NCBI GenBank assembly: GCA_963377175.1
Contig: CAUJNA010001022.1
Location: 27,501-91,500 of the forward strand
Direction of reading: 5' to 3'
Origin: Effrenium voratum
Taxonomy: Eukaryota > Sar > Dinophyceae > Suessiales > Symbiodiniaceae
DNA: 64,000 nt
How positions within the stretch are numbered: position 1 is the first letter of the stretch; every line of letters begins with the position of its first letter. The notes below the pieces were generated by a model. That model searched no databases, was not told the DNA's origin, and saw only the letters and a list, made by a program, of their open reading frames with translations. Shown here piece after piece: positions 20,962-31,331 of this stretch. The position numbers and the translations under genes were made by a program.

Positions 20962-21650
20962 GTGGCCGCTTCTATTTTTGGTGTGGGCCACGAGCTCTTT
21001 CAGACCGATGGTTGTTCAGGCCCCTCTAATTTGTGCTTTGGATTGGTTTGGGGATTTGAACCCCTTGGAGAGGTAAATGGAAAACCACCCCTCAAGCACC
21101 AAACCGCCAATCCAAACTGCCAATTAGATGCTTTGGGTCGGGGATTCGGGGATTGGCGCCTTTGGTTCCTGTCAAGAAGCTACCGGTCCCAAACCGCCAA
21201 CAAGCCACCGATTCGGCTCCAAAGGGACGAATCGATGGCTGCAAGAGGTTGGTTTGCCCTGACTTCAAAACTGGGAGGTGTGGGCTTGACTTCTGGGAGC
21301 TTGGAAGAAAAGTCTGCCAAATGGCGCAGGAAGCATAAAAAATCTGAGGGGACAACGAGGTACCGAACGCGTTGCTTGGGCAGCGAGCCACTGGGCCCGA
21401 GCTGTAATTCTTTAGGTTTGCAAACTGACCCAAAAAGAACCTCTACGAATTAAGGGAACCACCCCCCCCCCCCAAAAAAAAAACAAAAACCTCTACAAAT
21501 TGTGTATTTTATTTGGGTTCCAGGTTAAAAACAACTCCAGGAGAGTAACTTCTATTGTAGACACGGCTATGTGCCCACGAAGCGAAGGCTACTGCGAAAG
21601 CCGAGTGCTCACCACTTTTTGTAACGGGATTCAGCCGACGGAATGTCAGG
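20962..21650. other. Non-coding stretch
   Basis: A 233-codon plus-strand frame (20752-21453) runs through here, but its composition beyond 20961 is not protein-like and includes the exon above in its middle. I call only the exon. C- and A-runs lie at 21464-21490. Confidence 0.4.
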
Positions 21651-21780
21651 GGCTACCAGCCATCCGGTTCCAGAAAGGTTTTTAGATGCTTTCAGTTGGT
21701 GAAAGGTGGTTGGGTTTTTTCCGTTTTTCCCAGTCGAACCTTTTAGCGGGGGAGCTGAAAATGGACAGCCCAGTGCTTGG
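21651..21780 (+). repeat. CCAGCCATCCGG repeat, copy 3
   Basis: CTACCAGCCATCCGGTTCC, TTTAGTTGG-like middle, CCTTTTAGCGGGGGAGC and GGACAGCCCAGTGCTTGG. More diverged than copies 1 and 2. Confidence 0.6.
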
Positions 21781-21968
21781 CATGCGTGGAGAGAAATTGG
21801 CCCCCTCCCCCCCCACCCCACAGGGTTTCAGAACCCTTCGATCAGAAGAAGAAACAACAATTTCTTCGGTGTGGCCTTGGTTTCCCTAAACATGGGTGTT
21901 GAATGTGAATTTCCCTTGAGGTTTTTAGCTTTTTAGTTGGTTTCGTGGGGGTTTTGGCTAAACTGACT

Positions 21969-22071
21969 ACCCTCCCTTCCACTAACATGGCCCCTGACAG
22001 AGGGTTCGTTGAAGAGGAAATTTATCTTCCAGGTCTCCTCTCACAAATGCGATGTTAGCGGGAGGAAGGGT
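21969..22071. mobile_element. MITE-like element, copy 2
   Basis: Left end ACCCTCCCTTCCACTAACATGG, with right end GATGTTAGCGGGAGGAAGGG as its inverted partner. Internal AAGAGGAAATTTATCTTCCAGG matches the middle of copy 1 at 17370. Confidence 0.65.
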
Positions 22072-22077
22072 CAATGA

Positions 22078-22250
22078 GTTAAACTAGCAGGGGGTCAGAA
22101 AACGGATCGATTCCGCCAGTGCTCCGAGCCGGCGCCGACGCCGGCAGCCCCGGATCTGTGCTCAAAAATTGGGTTGCGGTAGCTTGGTGGCTCCCAGCCA
22201 TCCGGTCCCTTAGGCCGTCTTTCAGGCTGAAGTTGGTTTGATACAGCTGG
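22078..22250 (+). repeat. CCAGCCATCCGG repeat, tail then head
   Basis: The tail of one unit (CTAGCAGGGGGTCAGAAAACGG, 22078-22110) is followed by about 80 bp of GC-rich sequence and the head of another (GCTTGGTGGCTCCCAGCCATCC, 22188-22250). This arrangement suggests partial tandem duplication of the family. Confidence 0.6.
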
Positions 22251-22957
22251 GTGAAGGATGGCACAAGTCCCGGTAAATGTGGGTACAGAGGATGATTAAC
22301 AAGTCACCCCACTAACATTTCGTCACTGAAATATCTCTCTCCTTTGCCTGGTTGGTAACAGCTTGGCTGAGCATCTTGCATATTTGCTGACTAAAGTAGT
22401 GCTGGTAGAAACACTATACATATATATATATATATAAGTCCTTGGATTTTGCCGCTGAACATTGTGTTTCGGGGCTTCCCCTGCCTCCTTTCGCTCCTTT
22501 TGGGACGGTTTTTGAGAGGTTCGTTGTGGAAGTTTTATGAATGTGAGGTCCGGGACAATGCAAATGCATGAAACCTGGAGGATGACATTTTGGCTTTCCA
22601 ACATGTCGCACATTGGGTCTATGGAATGTCAAGGGCTGTGACACCCCAAACGATGTCAAGGGCCGTTTCGGCAGGCCTTAGGTTTCGAAGGAGTCAATGG
22701 GTTTGGGGCCAGTCGCGGAAGCTGGGACCTCGAAATTCCGTTGGAAAGCAAACATGCAAGTGTTTTTTTGTTCTTTTTTTTTGAGGCTACCCATGGCTAG
22801 GGGTTGCTTTAAAGGGAAAACGCCAGTTCGACTCCGCTTCAGCTGGGCGGCTTTTCGACGGCGTCCGGACTCGAAAGCCAGGGGCTTTCAGAGTTGGAAC
22901 CTACGAACTTGTTGGTTCGATAGGCAGAGAATGAAAATTGTTGAATGAGCCCTATAA
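22251..22957. other. Non-coding stretch
   Basis: A TA microsatellite at 22417-22436 and one GGTACC/TTTAAA-type copy at 22781-22824. No exon recognised. Confidence 0.45.
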
Positions 22958-23085
22958 ACCATCCAGCCTATGGTTTCCTTCTAAGGGAATCCCTAGGTTC
23001 ATTCCCAACACAATGAGGGCATGATCCCTATCATCCAGCCTATGGTTTCCTGTATTCGGGAATGTCTAGGTTCATTCCCAACACC
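22958..23085 (+). repeat. Direct repeat of about 72 bp
   Basis: CATCCAGCCTATGGTTTCCT, GGGAAT and CTAGGTTCATTCCCAACAC occur at 22959-23012 and again at 23031-23083. They are separated by a short spacer that carries ATGAGGGCATGATCCCTAT. Confidence 0.7.
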
Positions 23086-23606
23086 CGAAAAGGTCATTCC
23101 CTACCCATCGCGCCGGCAAGACACAGTCGCGATTTCTGCCAAACGGGACTTCAAATTCACCGCTTGACAGGGTCTGCAGGAAGGTGTGTGTAGCCCTACC
23201 AAGGCCGACAGGCGCACAAAAGGGGGGGCACATATCCAACCATTTCCCGCGGTGTTTTTCTCTGTTTGAAGGGGATCGCTTGGCTGGAGGGAACAACATG
23301 GTTTTTTTTGGGGCTTACGGAAGGAGGTGCCAACATATCCAGGTGGTCAATGGGTTCGGGAGCTGGCATTGTGAATGCTAGCCATCGGGTTGACACCAAA
23401 TGCCAACCTGCGGGTCATGGGTGGCTGGTCCGTTTTTCTTGGGAGACCCCTCTTGAGTGGTGGGTTTTCCATCGGTTTTCCTTTAAAACCATACCAAAGG
23501 GGTACCCAAGAGAAAAGGAACAACTGCCATATTTGATGATTGGGTTGTCCTTCTTCTCACCAGCATTTTTTTAAGGAATCAACTGCACGCACAAAGTGGT
23601 TCAGAG

Positions 23607-23684
23607 GCGTTTGCGCAGCTCGACCGAGGCGTCAGTTCTCCCTGCGCCAAACCTCGTCAGAGCAGATGCCTCAGACTTCACCCG
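23607..23684 (+). CDS. Putative exon, two frames open
   Basis: An island of 26 codons after GTGGTTCAGAG and before GTGGGT. One frame reads AFAQLDRGVSSPCAKPRQSR. The frame starting two bases earlier reads RRLRSSTEASVLPAPNLVRA. Both are open and I cannot choose between them. Confidence 0.35.
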
Positions 23685-25663
23685 GTGGGTCACCTCGCGG
23701 AGGGTTGGACATGGATGGCGCCGTGGTGCCATGTGGGTCGCTAAGGAGGTCAGCTTTTTCCGTCTCTTTGCTCTTTTTTTTTTGCGGGTTCTTAAGCCCC
23801 CCAAAACAGGAGTGTTCAGGATGGTGGATTCGAACACTTGGTTTGTGCAAAGCGCCCAGCGAAACCAGCAGGACCCGATCAATCCCTTTCGGTGCATCAT
23901 GCGGCTAGACATGGCGGTGGCAATCAAAATGAAACGATCGGAGGGGGTTATTCCGCAGGCTTCGGTGCCCATGTTTCTCCGCTTACCAGGGCAACCCATT
24001 TTGGAATCCCGGTTTTCTTTTTTTCAGCCACAGCCATAAATATGGCGGTTACGGGAGATTCGGGGAAAGTTTCAAGCCTCATATTTCTGAGGGCCCATCT
24101 TTTTGGGTCCATGTGGATGTCGCCGATCGGTTTGGTCGTTGCACTTCCAAGTCTGTGACCCATTTGGGGACGAGAAGGGGAGCGACTTGCCAAAATGTCC
24201 GACAAAACCCGGGGGAGAGAGGCCGTTTTTCTGGGCCTCCCTCCCTCTATTTTTTTTAAGACTCATCAGGGGCACTTAAGAGAGAAGAAACACCCCTGAG
24301 CAAAAGGCGAGACACGTTCTTCCAAGTGGAGTTCTCAGTGAGGCTACAAAAACGGCTGATTGGACACACCTGGGGGCTCGCCAAATTGTGTGTCATCCAC
24401 TTCACCCGGAGAAGCAAAAAGGAGGGCTTCACAGTCTTCCCTGCCAAGGGTCTGTTCAGTTTTAGGGGGCTGCAGAAAAGAAACGTGTTTTGCTATCATG
24501 CCAAGGGTCGGAAAGTATCGGCTGGGCAATGTTTTACTGCTGCGAATGGCCCGAATGTCTGCTTCAAGGGATCCTTCAGGTTTGTTTTGCCTCTTTGAAA
24601 GAAACATGGCTTGTTGTTTTTTCTTCAAGCCCATAAGGGGTAGCCTCGACAAAACCAGGACAGCCCACTGCTTATTCAAACATCACCACCCGACTTTTTC
24701 TCACTGAGCTGGCCAATGGGAAATCTAGTACGGGAGATCGGAACAGGGGGCCAACCGGCAGTTTCAACATGTTTCTACCACTTTTGTTTAAGATACCTCC
24801 TTTCGACTTCCCTTTTAAAGAGTACCAGCTGGCTGTTTAATGCTTCACTCTGGCGAGTGGGCGAAGATAGGATGTCCAGCTTGCACTTGCTGAAGCAAGC
24901 TGGCAAGTCCGGGACCAGCCCTCCAAATCGCTCTCATACGAAGCCGGTGCTTCGTGCACTAAGCGCAACGAGAAGCGCCCGAAGTGCCAACATCCGAGCC
25001 GAAACCCCGTTTTTTTTTTTTTTTTTCAATCGAAATAGGCCATGTGGGATTCCCTTGTGCGCGCACAAAAACTGGCAACCTAAACCATAGGAATCTTAAG
25101 TTCTGAATTGGGTCTGGTCCCCCCCACAATCGGGTGTCTACTGGAGAAAGCACACAACGGACCAGGGAAAATCGAACATAGCTGGAGACAACCCCCGCAC
25201 AAATGATGTCCCACCAAAGGGTCCCAGTTGGGACATGTAAAGCTCGTCCCCTTCTCGGTGGATTCCATCCTCAACAATCCCCTTTTGTTTGAGTGTAATG
25301 TTAGCCCCGGATTAAAAAACCCCTGGTTGATTAGTAGGGGGGTGTCCCCTTTTAGTGGGGATTCATCACTTTTGGAGGGAACAACGGGTCAACATTACCC
25401 CACACAAAACGTTCCCGGCTTTAGCAAGGGTTTCAATTCCTTTTCTCCCAGTGGCGCCTTTGCCGCTCACGAAAAAAGGTCAACCCCAGGACGTGCCACA
25501 GAGGGGTCCGCTCGCCACACACATGCACTGGGCATCTTTGGACTTGATGTTTTTGAGACTTGGATTTTCCGAATTGGACCCACGGAAAAAGTGGTAAACT
25601 TTTCGCAGAGTGGTCACCAACTAAGGCACTAAGACTGGGAAGGATCACGGTTCTGGTTTCCAG
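23685..25663. other. Non-coding stretch
   Basis: No exon recognised. A T-run at 25012-25026. The segment 25285-25395 begins TAATGTTAGCCCC and ends TCAACATTACCCC, a weak inverted pair. Confidence 0.4.
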
Positions 25664-25736
25664 CCGTGAGGAATCCCATGTCGCTGCTAGCAGAGAGCCG
25701 TGTGCTGGAGGCGCCAACGCCTTTCTTCGCTGTCGC
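25664..25736 (+). CDS. Putative exon (VRNPMSLLAESRVLE...)
   Basis: GGTTTCCAG is followed by CC and then VRNPMSLLAESRVLEAPTPF, ending before GT at 25737. A second frame (REESHVAASREPCAGGA) is also open. Moderate to low confidence. Confidence 0.3.
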
Positions 25737-27507
25737 GTAGAGATGTTCAAACCCTGGCACTTGACCCAGGTGAATCAGACAAGGGTTCGCGAGCAAGGTT
25801 GAGACAAGGCTTGGGAGGTGTTGTGGTTGCCTGCTGATGTTTCTTCTGGTGGTCCAAGTTGTTTTTTTTTAATCGAGTGCGGGCGTGGATTGGGCTCGTT
25901 TGTTTTTTCGACCCGAACTGATCGATCGTTTGCTGGCCCAGAAGCCGCAAGGTAAAACGGAGGCCACTAAAGCAGGTTGGGTTGGAAAAACAAGGGGGAT
26001 CGCAGTCCTGATGCGTTTCGGAAGCCCCTAGTTTACGACTCAAGCGTGGGGAAAAACATTCGGAAACCCTGAGAGAACCAAACAAAAACAATAGTCTGAG
26101 AGTTCCGGTCCGTGAGCAACCATCCAATGCTGGGGCCCGCCACTGGGAACACTTGCTTTTTGTTTTTCTCCGGGATATTGAGGCATGTCTTTTTCCTCCG
26201 GGCGTTTGGCGGGATTTTTCAGAAATCTAAGAATCCACTGGCGTTTTCTGCAGCCCAAACACCCGGTTTTGGTGCGTATGTAGCGAATGTGTAGAATTTA
26301 TCGGGAGGGATTTCATCTTGGGGCTAGGCTGCCCATGTACATGCCAAGTCTGCAACGCTTTTCGGGGTCGTTGGTGTTTGGGACAAATGGACAGGGCACT
26401 GGCAAAGGATGTGCAACCTATTGCCATAAAACCAAACTGATGATACGTAGGACATCTCCCTTCGGGGGCGCTTTGACCTCGACTCGAGGGTCAGCTGATG
26501 TTGAGAGGCAAGGGTTCTTGTGAGAGATTGCACCTAATCTCTCCCATTCCAGCCACTCCTTTGGGTACCCTTGGGGTTGGTTTGAAGGGAAACCCAAGGG
26601 GACACCAACGATTTTGGAGGGTTCCAACCATTTTCATCGTGGTCATTTTTCATGGTCGGTTTTGGTCGGTCAAAGTGTTTACTGTTTACTCGCTCCGCCA
26701 GCTTGGCTCCAGCGGGGTTTCAGGTTTCGGGGCCGTCCCAGGCGGCATCGATCATCTTTTCCTATTTCACGCTCTGAGTTTTCAAGGGAATCACTGTTTG
26801 TCTGGTGTTTTTTTTCAGGGGACTGAAGCACATGGAGGAAGCCGATTTTGTAGTTCAAGTAGACTAACATTTGACGCACCTGATATAATTTCCTGTACCC
26901 CAGTGGGCTAATTTTACGGCTGTCCTAACACAATGTCTTTAAGATCTGTTTGTAACAACATTCATGAATAGGGCATTGAACAGGACACCCTTTCTGGATG
27001 GTGTGAAAACACTAGAGAAATCCCAATCACCTGGAGGGCTCATCAAGCCAGCTGGCATCGGTTGCAGAGGTGACTCACTTCGGCCCTGGGTCCGAGCTTG
27101 CTCCAGATCTGAATATGAGCAATCCCTGAGATCAGCACACAGCCTTCAACTTTCAACCCGTTGGGATCATTCTTCCTTGGTTTACACCCCCATATGTTTC
27201 CTACCCTCAACCTTCCCCCTTTCCAGGACTTTTCCTCGGTTTCCTCCCACTCATGTTTATGCAGCCCAAAGGGTTTGAAACCGAGGAGCGGGTCCGACTT
27301 TTTTTCTCAAAAGTCGCAGAAGGGGGGGGGCAGATTTCTAAGTTGTTTTTTCCCCCAAGTGAACATGAGGATTCCCAATTTGGCCGTGGCTCGTGTTTTT
27401 TTCTCCCCAAGTCCCAACATCGGCCCAGGTCCACCGAGGAATCCCATCTCGAATCTCATCCGCCCGATCCGCCCAGCGCTCGAAGCGCGCGATGGTGGCC
27501 ATCCCAG
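25737..27507. other. Non-coding stretch
   Basis: No exon recognised apart from GC-rich sequence at 27050-27120 with no usable boundaries. One GGTACC/TTTAAA copy at 26559-26603. Confidence 0.4.
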
Positions 27508-27572
27508 AACTGCCGCAAGACGCGCGCTTCGTGCGGGCGCTGCTGCAGAGCGAGGAGCTGCTGAAGCAGCAG
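27508..27572 (+). CDS. Putative exon, paralogue of the exon at 35664
   Basis: Reads LPQDARFVRALLQSEELLKQ and a final Q, then GCCACC, which would be a GC donor. The last 15 residues (FVRALLQSEELLKQQ) match YIRAILSSEQLLRQQ at 35664-35709 in 9 of 15 positions, with conservative changes at nearly all others. Both exons end at the same codon, one with GC and the other with GT. The frame is open well to the left (ATG at 27492), so the start at the AG of CATCCCAG is only one option. Charged helix, family not recognised. Confidence 0.55.
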
Positions 27573-27605
27573 GCCACCTCGGCGGAATCTCTTTTTTGCC
27601 GTTGA

Positions 27606-28110
27606 CATGGCCGTTTGTTTCTTCTTCTTTTCTTTCTTTCTTTTTGTTGGTTTCTTTCTTTTTCATTTTCTTGTTTTTCTTCCTTTTTTTTTCTTTCTCT
27701 TTTATTCTTTATTTTCCCTTTCATTATTGTTCCTTTCTTTCGTTTTGCTTTCTTTTTTCTTTCTGTATTTTTCTTCCTTCTTTCTTATTTATGTTTTTGG
27801 TTTCTTTCTTTCGTTTTCCTTTCTTTTTGTTCCCTTCATTTTTTCATTTTATTTCTTTTGTATTTCTTTCTTTTTGTTCCTTTCTTTTTTTCTTCTTTAT
27901 TTGTTCTTTCTTTTTGTTTTTCTTTCTTTCTTTTTCCTTTCTTTCTTTTTTCTTTCTTTTGTTTTTCTTTCTTTCTTTTTCATTTCTTTCATTGTTCTTT
28001 TTTTTGGTTTCTGTCTTCTTATTTTATTTTATTTCTTTTTTGTTCTTTCTTTCTTTTCATTTCTTTCTTTTTTGTTTTCTTATTTTGTTTCTTCTGTTTT
28101 TTGTCTTTTT
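27606..28110. repeat. TTTC polypyrimidine tract
   Basis: About 500 bp of TTTC, TTTTC and TTTG units. Phenylalanine-rich frames of up to 322 codons cross it and are artefacts. The strand bias is absolute: almost no A or G over the full length. It begins only about 35 bp after the exon island at 27.5 kb. Confidence 0.9.
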
Positions 28111-28965
28111 TTCCGGTTCTTTGGGTTGAAGACCTGGAGTTACAGGGGGTTGTTTTAAAACCAGAGACCCCCTTTTTTTTTGAGCATGCACAAGAGCACA
28201 TGCGACACTCCCGTATTTCGAAAAGCCAGGGCTTTAGAGATCCTGGGTCAACAAACCTGGATGTTCAACCCAGGTGAGTGGTTGTAACCGCGCTGCAACT
28301 GGGACAACAGGGGTTCCGGGTTGGTCATCTTAGAGCCATGTTTCTCACCTCATCTGTGTGAACTTTGGATGTACAATCAGAGGACGCCCCCTGAAGCGAA
28401 TGATTGAATAGCTCCCCCATGAAGGGTGGACCACCCCTCTTCAAAAATGCGACGCGGAGATTTTGCGCGCAGCGCGGGCGAGTGCGGGCTAGAAATGCTC
28501 GAAATGGAAATGGGGTTTGGTTTCACGTCGAAAAAACAAAAGTGCGCAGCACAAATTTGAAGAAACAATTTAAACGTATTTAATCCGAAGTTGACACTAT
28601 GCGCCCAGTGTCCGAGGGGCAAAATGCAGTTGGAACGCTGGTGCACATGAAAATGAGGAGATGTACCTCCCACAATGATGGGCTTCCTTTGACCAGGACT
28701 GTGGCAATGAAAGAAAGCCCAGGCGGCCAGGGTTTTCCCTATAAATTGTTTTTTTTTTGGGCGGGGAGCTGCCAAAACTACTTTGTGGCTCCGAACAGTT
28801 CAAACATTTTGCTTAGACGGGGTACCACGGTTTGAACGGGAGCCCAGTTTGCCCAGTCTGCCCACTGGGTCATGTGCTTTGCTCAAGTCTCTGCGAGCAA
28901 TCTAGGTATGGGGTTGTCTTTTGTTTTGAGGGTACCCCAAAGGACGCACCGCATGGCAAATGCAG
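28111..28965. other. Non-coding stretch
   Basis: A short GC-rich patch at 28447-28487 reads CDAEILRAARASAG on the plus strand but lacks clear boundaries. A GAGGGTACCCC fragment lies at 28928. Nothing else recognised. Confidence 0.4.
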
Positions 28966-29000
28966 GGATTCAGCTCAGCCGTCGAACTGAGGCGAGCTCG
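28966..29000 (+). CDS. Putative 35-nt exon (GFSSAVELRRAR)
   Basis: GGCAAATGCAG is followed by 35 nt reading GFSSAVELRRA plus CG, then GTGTTC. Third island of exactly this length, ending in the same CG before GT as 7361-7395. Confidence 0.35.
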
Positions 29001-29091
29001 GTGTTCGCGAGATGCGACCTCAACCAGCACCTCGCTTGCTCAAAGCAAATCGATCTTTGCTGTTGTTCTTTGATTTTCCCAGTTTTGGTTT

Positions 29092-29191
29092 GACCTCCCA
29101 CCAATGAGCATGGAACCTAACAGGTCCTGGCTTGGTCCGGATTTTCCTTTTAAGGGGCCCCGTGTCAGATTCCATGTTACTTGGGAGGGTA
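29092..29191. mobile_element. MITE-like element, copy 3
   Basis: Left end ACCTCCCACCAATGAGCATG, then GAACCTAACAGG. Right end CCATGTTACTTGGGAGGGTA is its inverted partner. Diverged from the copies at 17370 and 21969 but with the same ends and size. Confidence 0.55.
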
Positions 29192-29257
29192 GTTGTCCAG
29201 TTTTAGTTTCCGGCCTGGGCCCAAACTTTTGCCAAGCCCGCGGTTTGTTTCTCCGAG

Positions 29258-29314
29258 GAACGGCCAGATCGAGCGGGATGAGCTGAAGGTGCTCTGCGAA
29301 GCCATGCACCAGAG
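29258..29314 (+). CDS. Putative exon carrying half an EF-hand
   Basis: After TTTCTCCGAG the island reads NGQIERDELKVLCEAMHQR. NGQIERDEL fits the second half of an EF-hand loop: Gly at loop position 6, Ile at 8 and the bidentate Glu at 12, followed by the hydrophobic exiting helix LKVLCEAM. The first half of the loop (the Asp positions 1, 3 and 5) would be on an upstream exon that I did not identify. The donor is taken as GA (GACTAC) because no GT follows closely. EF-hand proteins bind calcium, so a calcium-responsive product is a reasonable inference. Confidence 0.5.
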
Positions 29315-29987
29315 GACTACGATTGGGATTCGGGGCGGAGCTGCCTTTCCCTTCCGTTCCCGAGCTCCCCATCCGGTTCCTTAACCTCTTTCGCTGGTTG
29401 TAGTTGGTTTAGTTATTGGGCGTCCGAAGTTCTCCCACTAAAAGTTCGTTCGTTCGTTGGGTTTCCAGCGCCTCAAGGCGCCTAACCAACACCGACGGGC
29501 AACAGAGCCTTTTCTTGGGCTCGTCCGTATTATGTCTCGCGCTTGCCAGCTGTCTCAGTGCCCCCCACAAAAAAGTTGCAAACCTTTGGCTCAGGGGATC
29601 TGAGCCCAGGAAGTAAGGAAGGGCACCCCTCCAATTGGCGCTTGGCGCTTAGTGGTTTCGGGGGTTGAACCCCCTTGATCTTGTAGATGGGACATCGCTC
29701 TGGAACACGGTTGGTTGTGGGAAACGGGTTTCTAGATTGCCAGTGTGTGCGATACCAAGGGAGTCCCTTAAAAGTGATAAAGTAGTCATGGCGTACGACT
29801 TTGTTTGGATCACGGCTGCTTGTTCAAAGGGCTTCAAGTGGCTGTGGGTCAACAATGGGTTCCCAAAATGGAACCCTGGTAAATGGCAGGATTAAAACCT
29901 GGGGTCCATCTCCTGGTTGAATTTTGACCCACACCCAAGTTGCGCCTTTAGAGACGCCCTTTGGCCGTTTTGGGAGCTCTCGGCGAG
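29315..29987. other. Non-coding stretch
   Basis: Contains a diverged fragment of the CCAGCCATCCGG family near 29355-29420 (CCCCATCCGGTTCCTTAACC). No exon recognised. Confidence 0.4.
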
Positions 29988-30060
29988 GATCGGGCTGAAG
30001 CGGCTGGACCAGATCGAGCTGGGCATTCGCCTGGGCAAGTTCGACGACGACTTCTCCGGG
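29988..30060 (+). CDS. Putative exon (LDQIELGIRLGKFDDDF)
   Basis: CTCTCGGCGAG is followed by an island reading IGLKRLDQIELGIRLGKFDD and then DFSG. The hydrophobic/acidic pattern would suit a helix next to the EF-hand half at 29.26 kb, 700 bp upstream. The 3' end is uncertain. A GT at 30039 would end it earlier. Confidence 0.45.
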
Positions 30061-30099
30061 GGCCTTGAGCCGAGACCGCAGAGGGTCGAGCGAGAGTGG

Positions 30100-30250
30100 T
30101 TCCCGGCCATCCGGTTCCTTCTCGTGTTTTTTTCTTCTTCTTCTTTTTTTCCGCATCTTTTTTTTGTTCTCTCCGCTTTCTTATTCTTTTTTTTTCAGCT
30201 TTTCAGTTGGTTTAGTGGTAGTTTCCGAATTTAACCCACAAGTTAAACTT
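30100..30250 (+). repeat. CCAGCCATCCGG repeat, copy 5
   Basis: GTTCCCGGCCATCCGGTTCC, an expanded TTTTTCTTC tract, GGTTTAGTGGTAGTTTCCG and ACCCACAAGTTAAACTTGG. It starts within the GC-rich sequence directly downstream of the exon island at 29988. Confidence 0.65.
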
Positions 30251-30359
30251 GGGGCGAGAGGAAGTTGGAGTCAGATTTCCGGAGAACGCTTGGACCCAAA
30301 CAAATCTTTGGTGCACTTTGCCAAGGGATGTTAGGACTCTAACTTTTTGCCAACGAATG

Positions 30360-30545
30360 GGTTTTCCGTATTAAACCACTAAAAGTTAAAAACTTTTAGC
30401 AGGGGAGCAGAAAGCAACCTTGGTGGTTCCCAGCCATCTGGTTCCTTATCGGTTTTTTCAGCTCTTCAGCTGGTTTAGTGGTAGTTTCCGAATTTAGCCC
30501 ACTGAAAGTTGAACTTGTAGCAGGGAGAGGACAGCCCAGTTTTGA
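30360..30545 (+). repeat. CCAGCCATCCGG repeat, tail plus full copy
   Basis: The tail TAAACCACTAAAAGTTAAAAACTTTTAGCAGGGGAGCAG (30375-30413) is joined to a full unit starting GGTGGTTCCCAGCCATCTGG and ending GGACAGCCCAGT. The tail shows the 9-bp stem most clearly. Immediately followed by a GGTACC/TTTAAA copy (30541-30585). Confidence 0.7.
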
Positions 30546-30585
30546 GGGTACCCGGCTTTAAAAGGAAGCCAAAGGGAAACCAAAG

Positions 30586-31271
30586 ACTTCATCTTTTTTT
30601 TTTTTGCTGGGGGGTCCCCTAGGAAAACAAACATACCCATCAGTGACTCGTTTGCCGTCGGTTCGCTTCTCTTTGGTTGCTGGTTAGAACAAAATGGCTG
30701 CAAAGCGCCGAAGGGTGGCTCCAAAATGAAGCCACTTTACTTTTGCGTGTCTTTTTTCACGCTGGGGTGTTCTTCTGGTTTCGGCTTTCCGTCGCTGTGA
30801 CCCGTCCGAACAAGGTCCAACTAACTAGCTTCAGCTGGCAATAGTACAAGGGTATCATTGTCATTTTTGGCTGGGTCCCTATTGATTTCTTTGGTGGCAA
30901 TATTGTCGGATTGGCGCTTCTCAAGTTGCAAGGTGCCCCTTTCAAAAGGAGCAAAAGCTTGAAACGGGAAGTCGGACCTGATTCTCCCCTATTAATCGCA
31001 ACTGACCCTAGTGGGGTTGGGGCTTGAGCTTCACGTTGGGTTATTTTTGACGGGTGCCGAAAGGGTCCAGTTGCATCATAGCCGGCCGCTTTCTAGCCAA
31101 TGCTTACGCGAGTTGCTTTGGCCCCATAAAACGGACGGCTTCACTTTTCCAGTGGTGGCTACGGGGTCAACCCGCATCCTGGAAATCAGTTTGGCCTGCG
31201 CTGTTGAACACACCCCTCGCTTTTTTAAGTGTCGGCAGCCGCAAGCCTGCGGCCTGCGTCGCGCATGTAAG
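30586..31271. other. Non-coding stretch
   Basis: No exon recognised. A T-run at 30592-30604. Minor GC-rich patch at 31225-31270 directly before the next exon. Confidence 0.4.
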
Positions 31272-31331
31272 GACAGTGCGGAGTTTGTGAACCTTTACAA
31301 AAGCCTGCTGCAGGACTGGCGTGCGAAAAAG
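31272..31331 (+). CDS. Putative 20-codon exon (DSAEFVNLYKSLLQDWRAKK)
   Basis: GCATGTAAG is followed by exactly 20 codons, DSAEFVNLYKSLLQDWRAKK, then GTTTTG. Phase 0 at both ends, amphipathic helix, protein-like composition. One of the better islands, although the acceptor lacks a strong pyrimidine tract. Family not recognised. Confidence 0.45.

Noticed and set aside
20752..21453. 233-codon plus-strand frame
   Set aside because: Only the short stretch between a CAAG acceptor and a GTGGCC donor looks coding. The rest has intron-like composition.
23815..23870. Minus-strand tRNA suggested by GTGTTCGAATCCACC
   Set aside because: Only the T-loop-like word is present. No acceptor partner, D arm or anticodon arm could be drawn.
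27161..28277. Phenylalanine-rich frames of 180-322 codons
   Set aside because: They are translations of the TTTC polypyrimidine tract.
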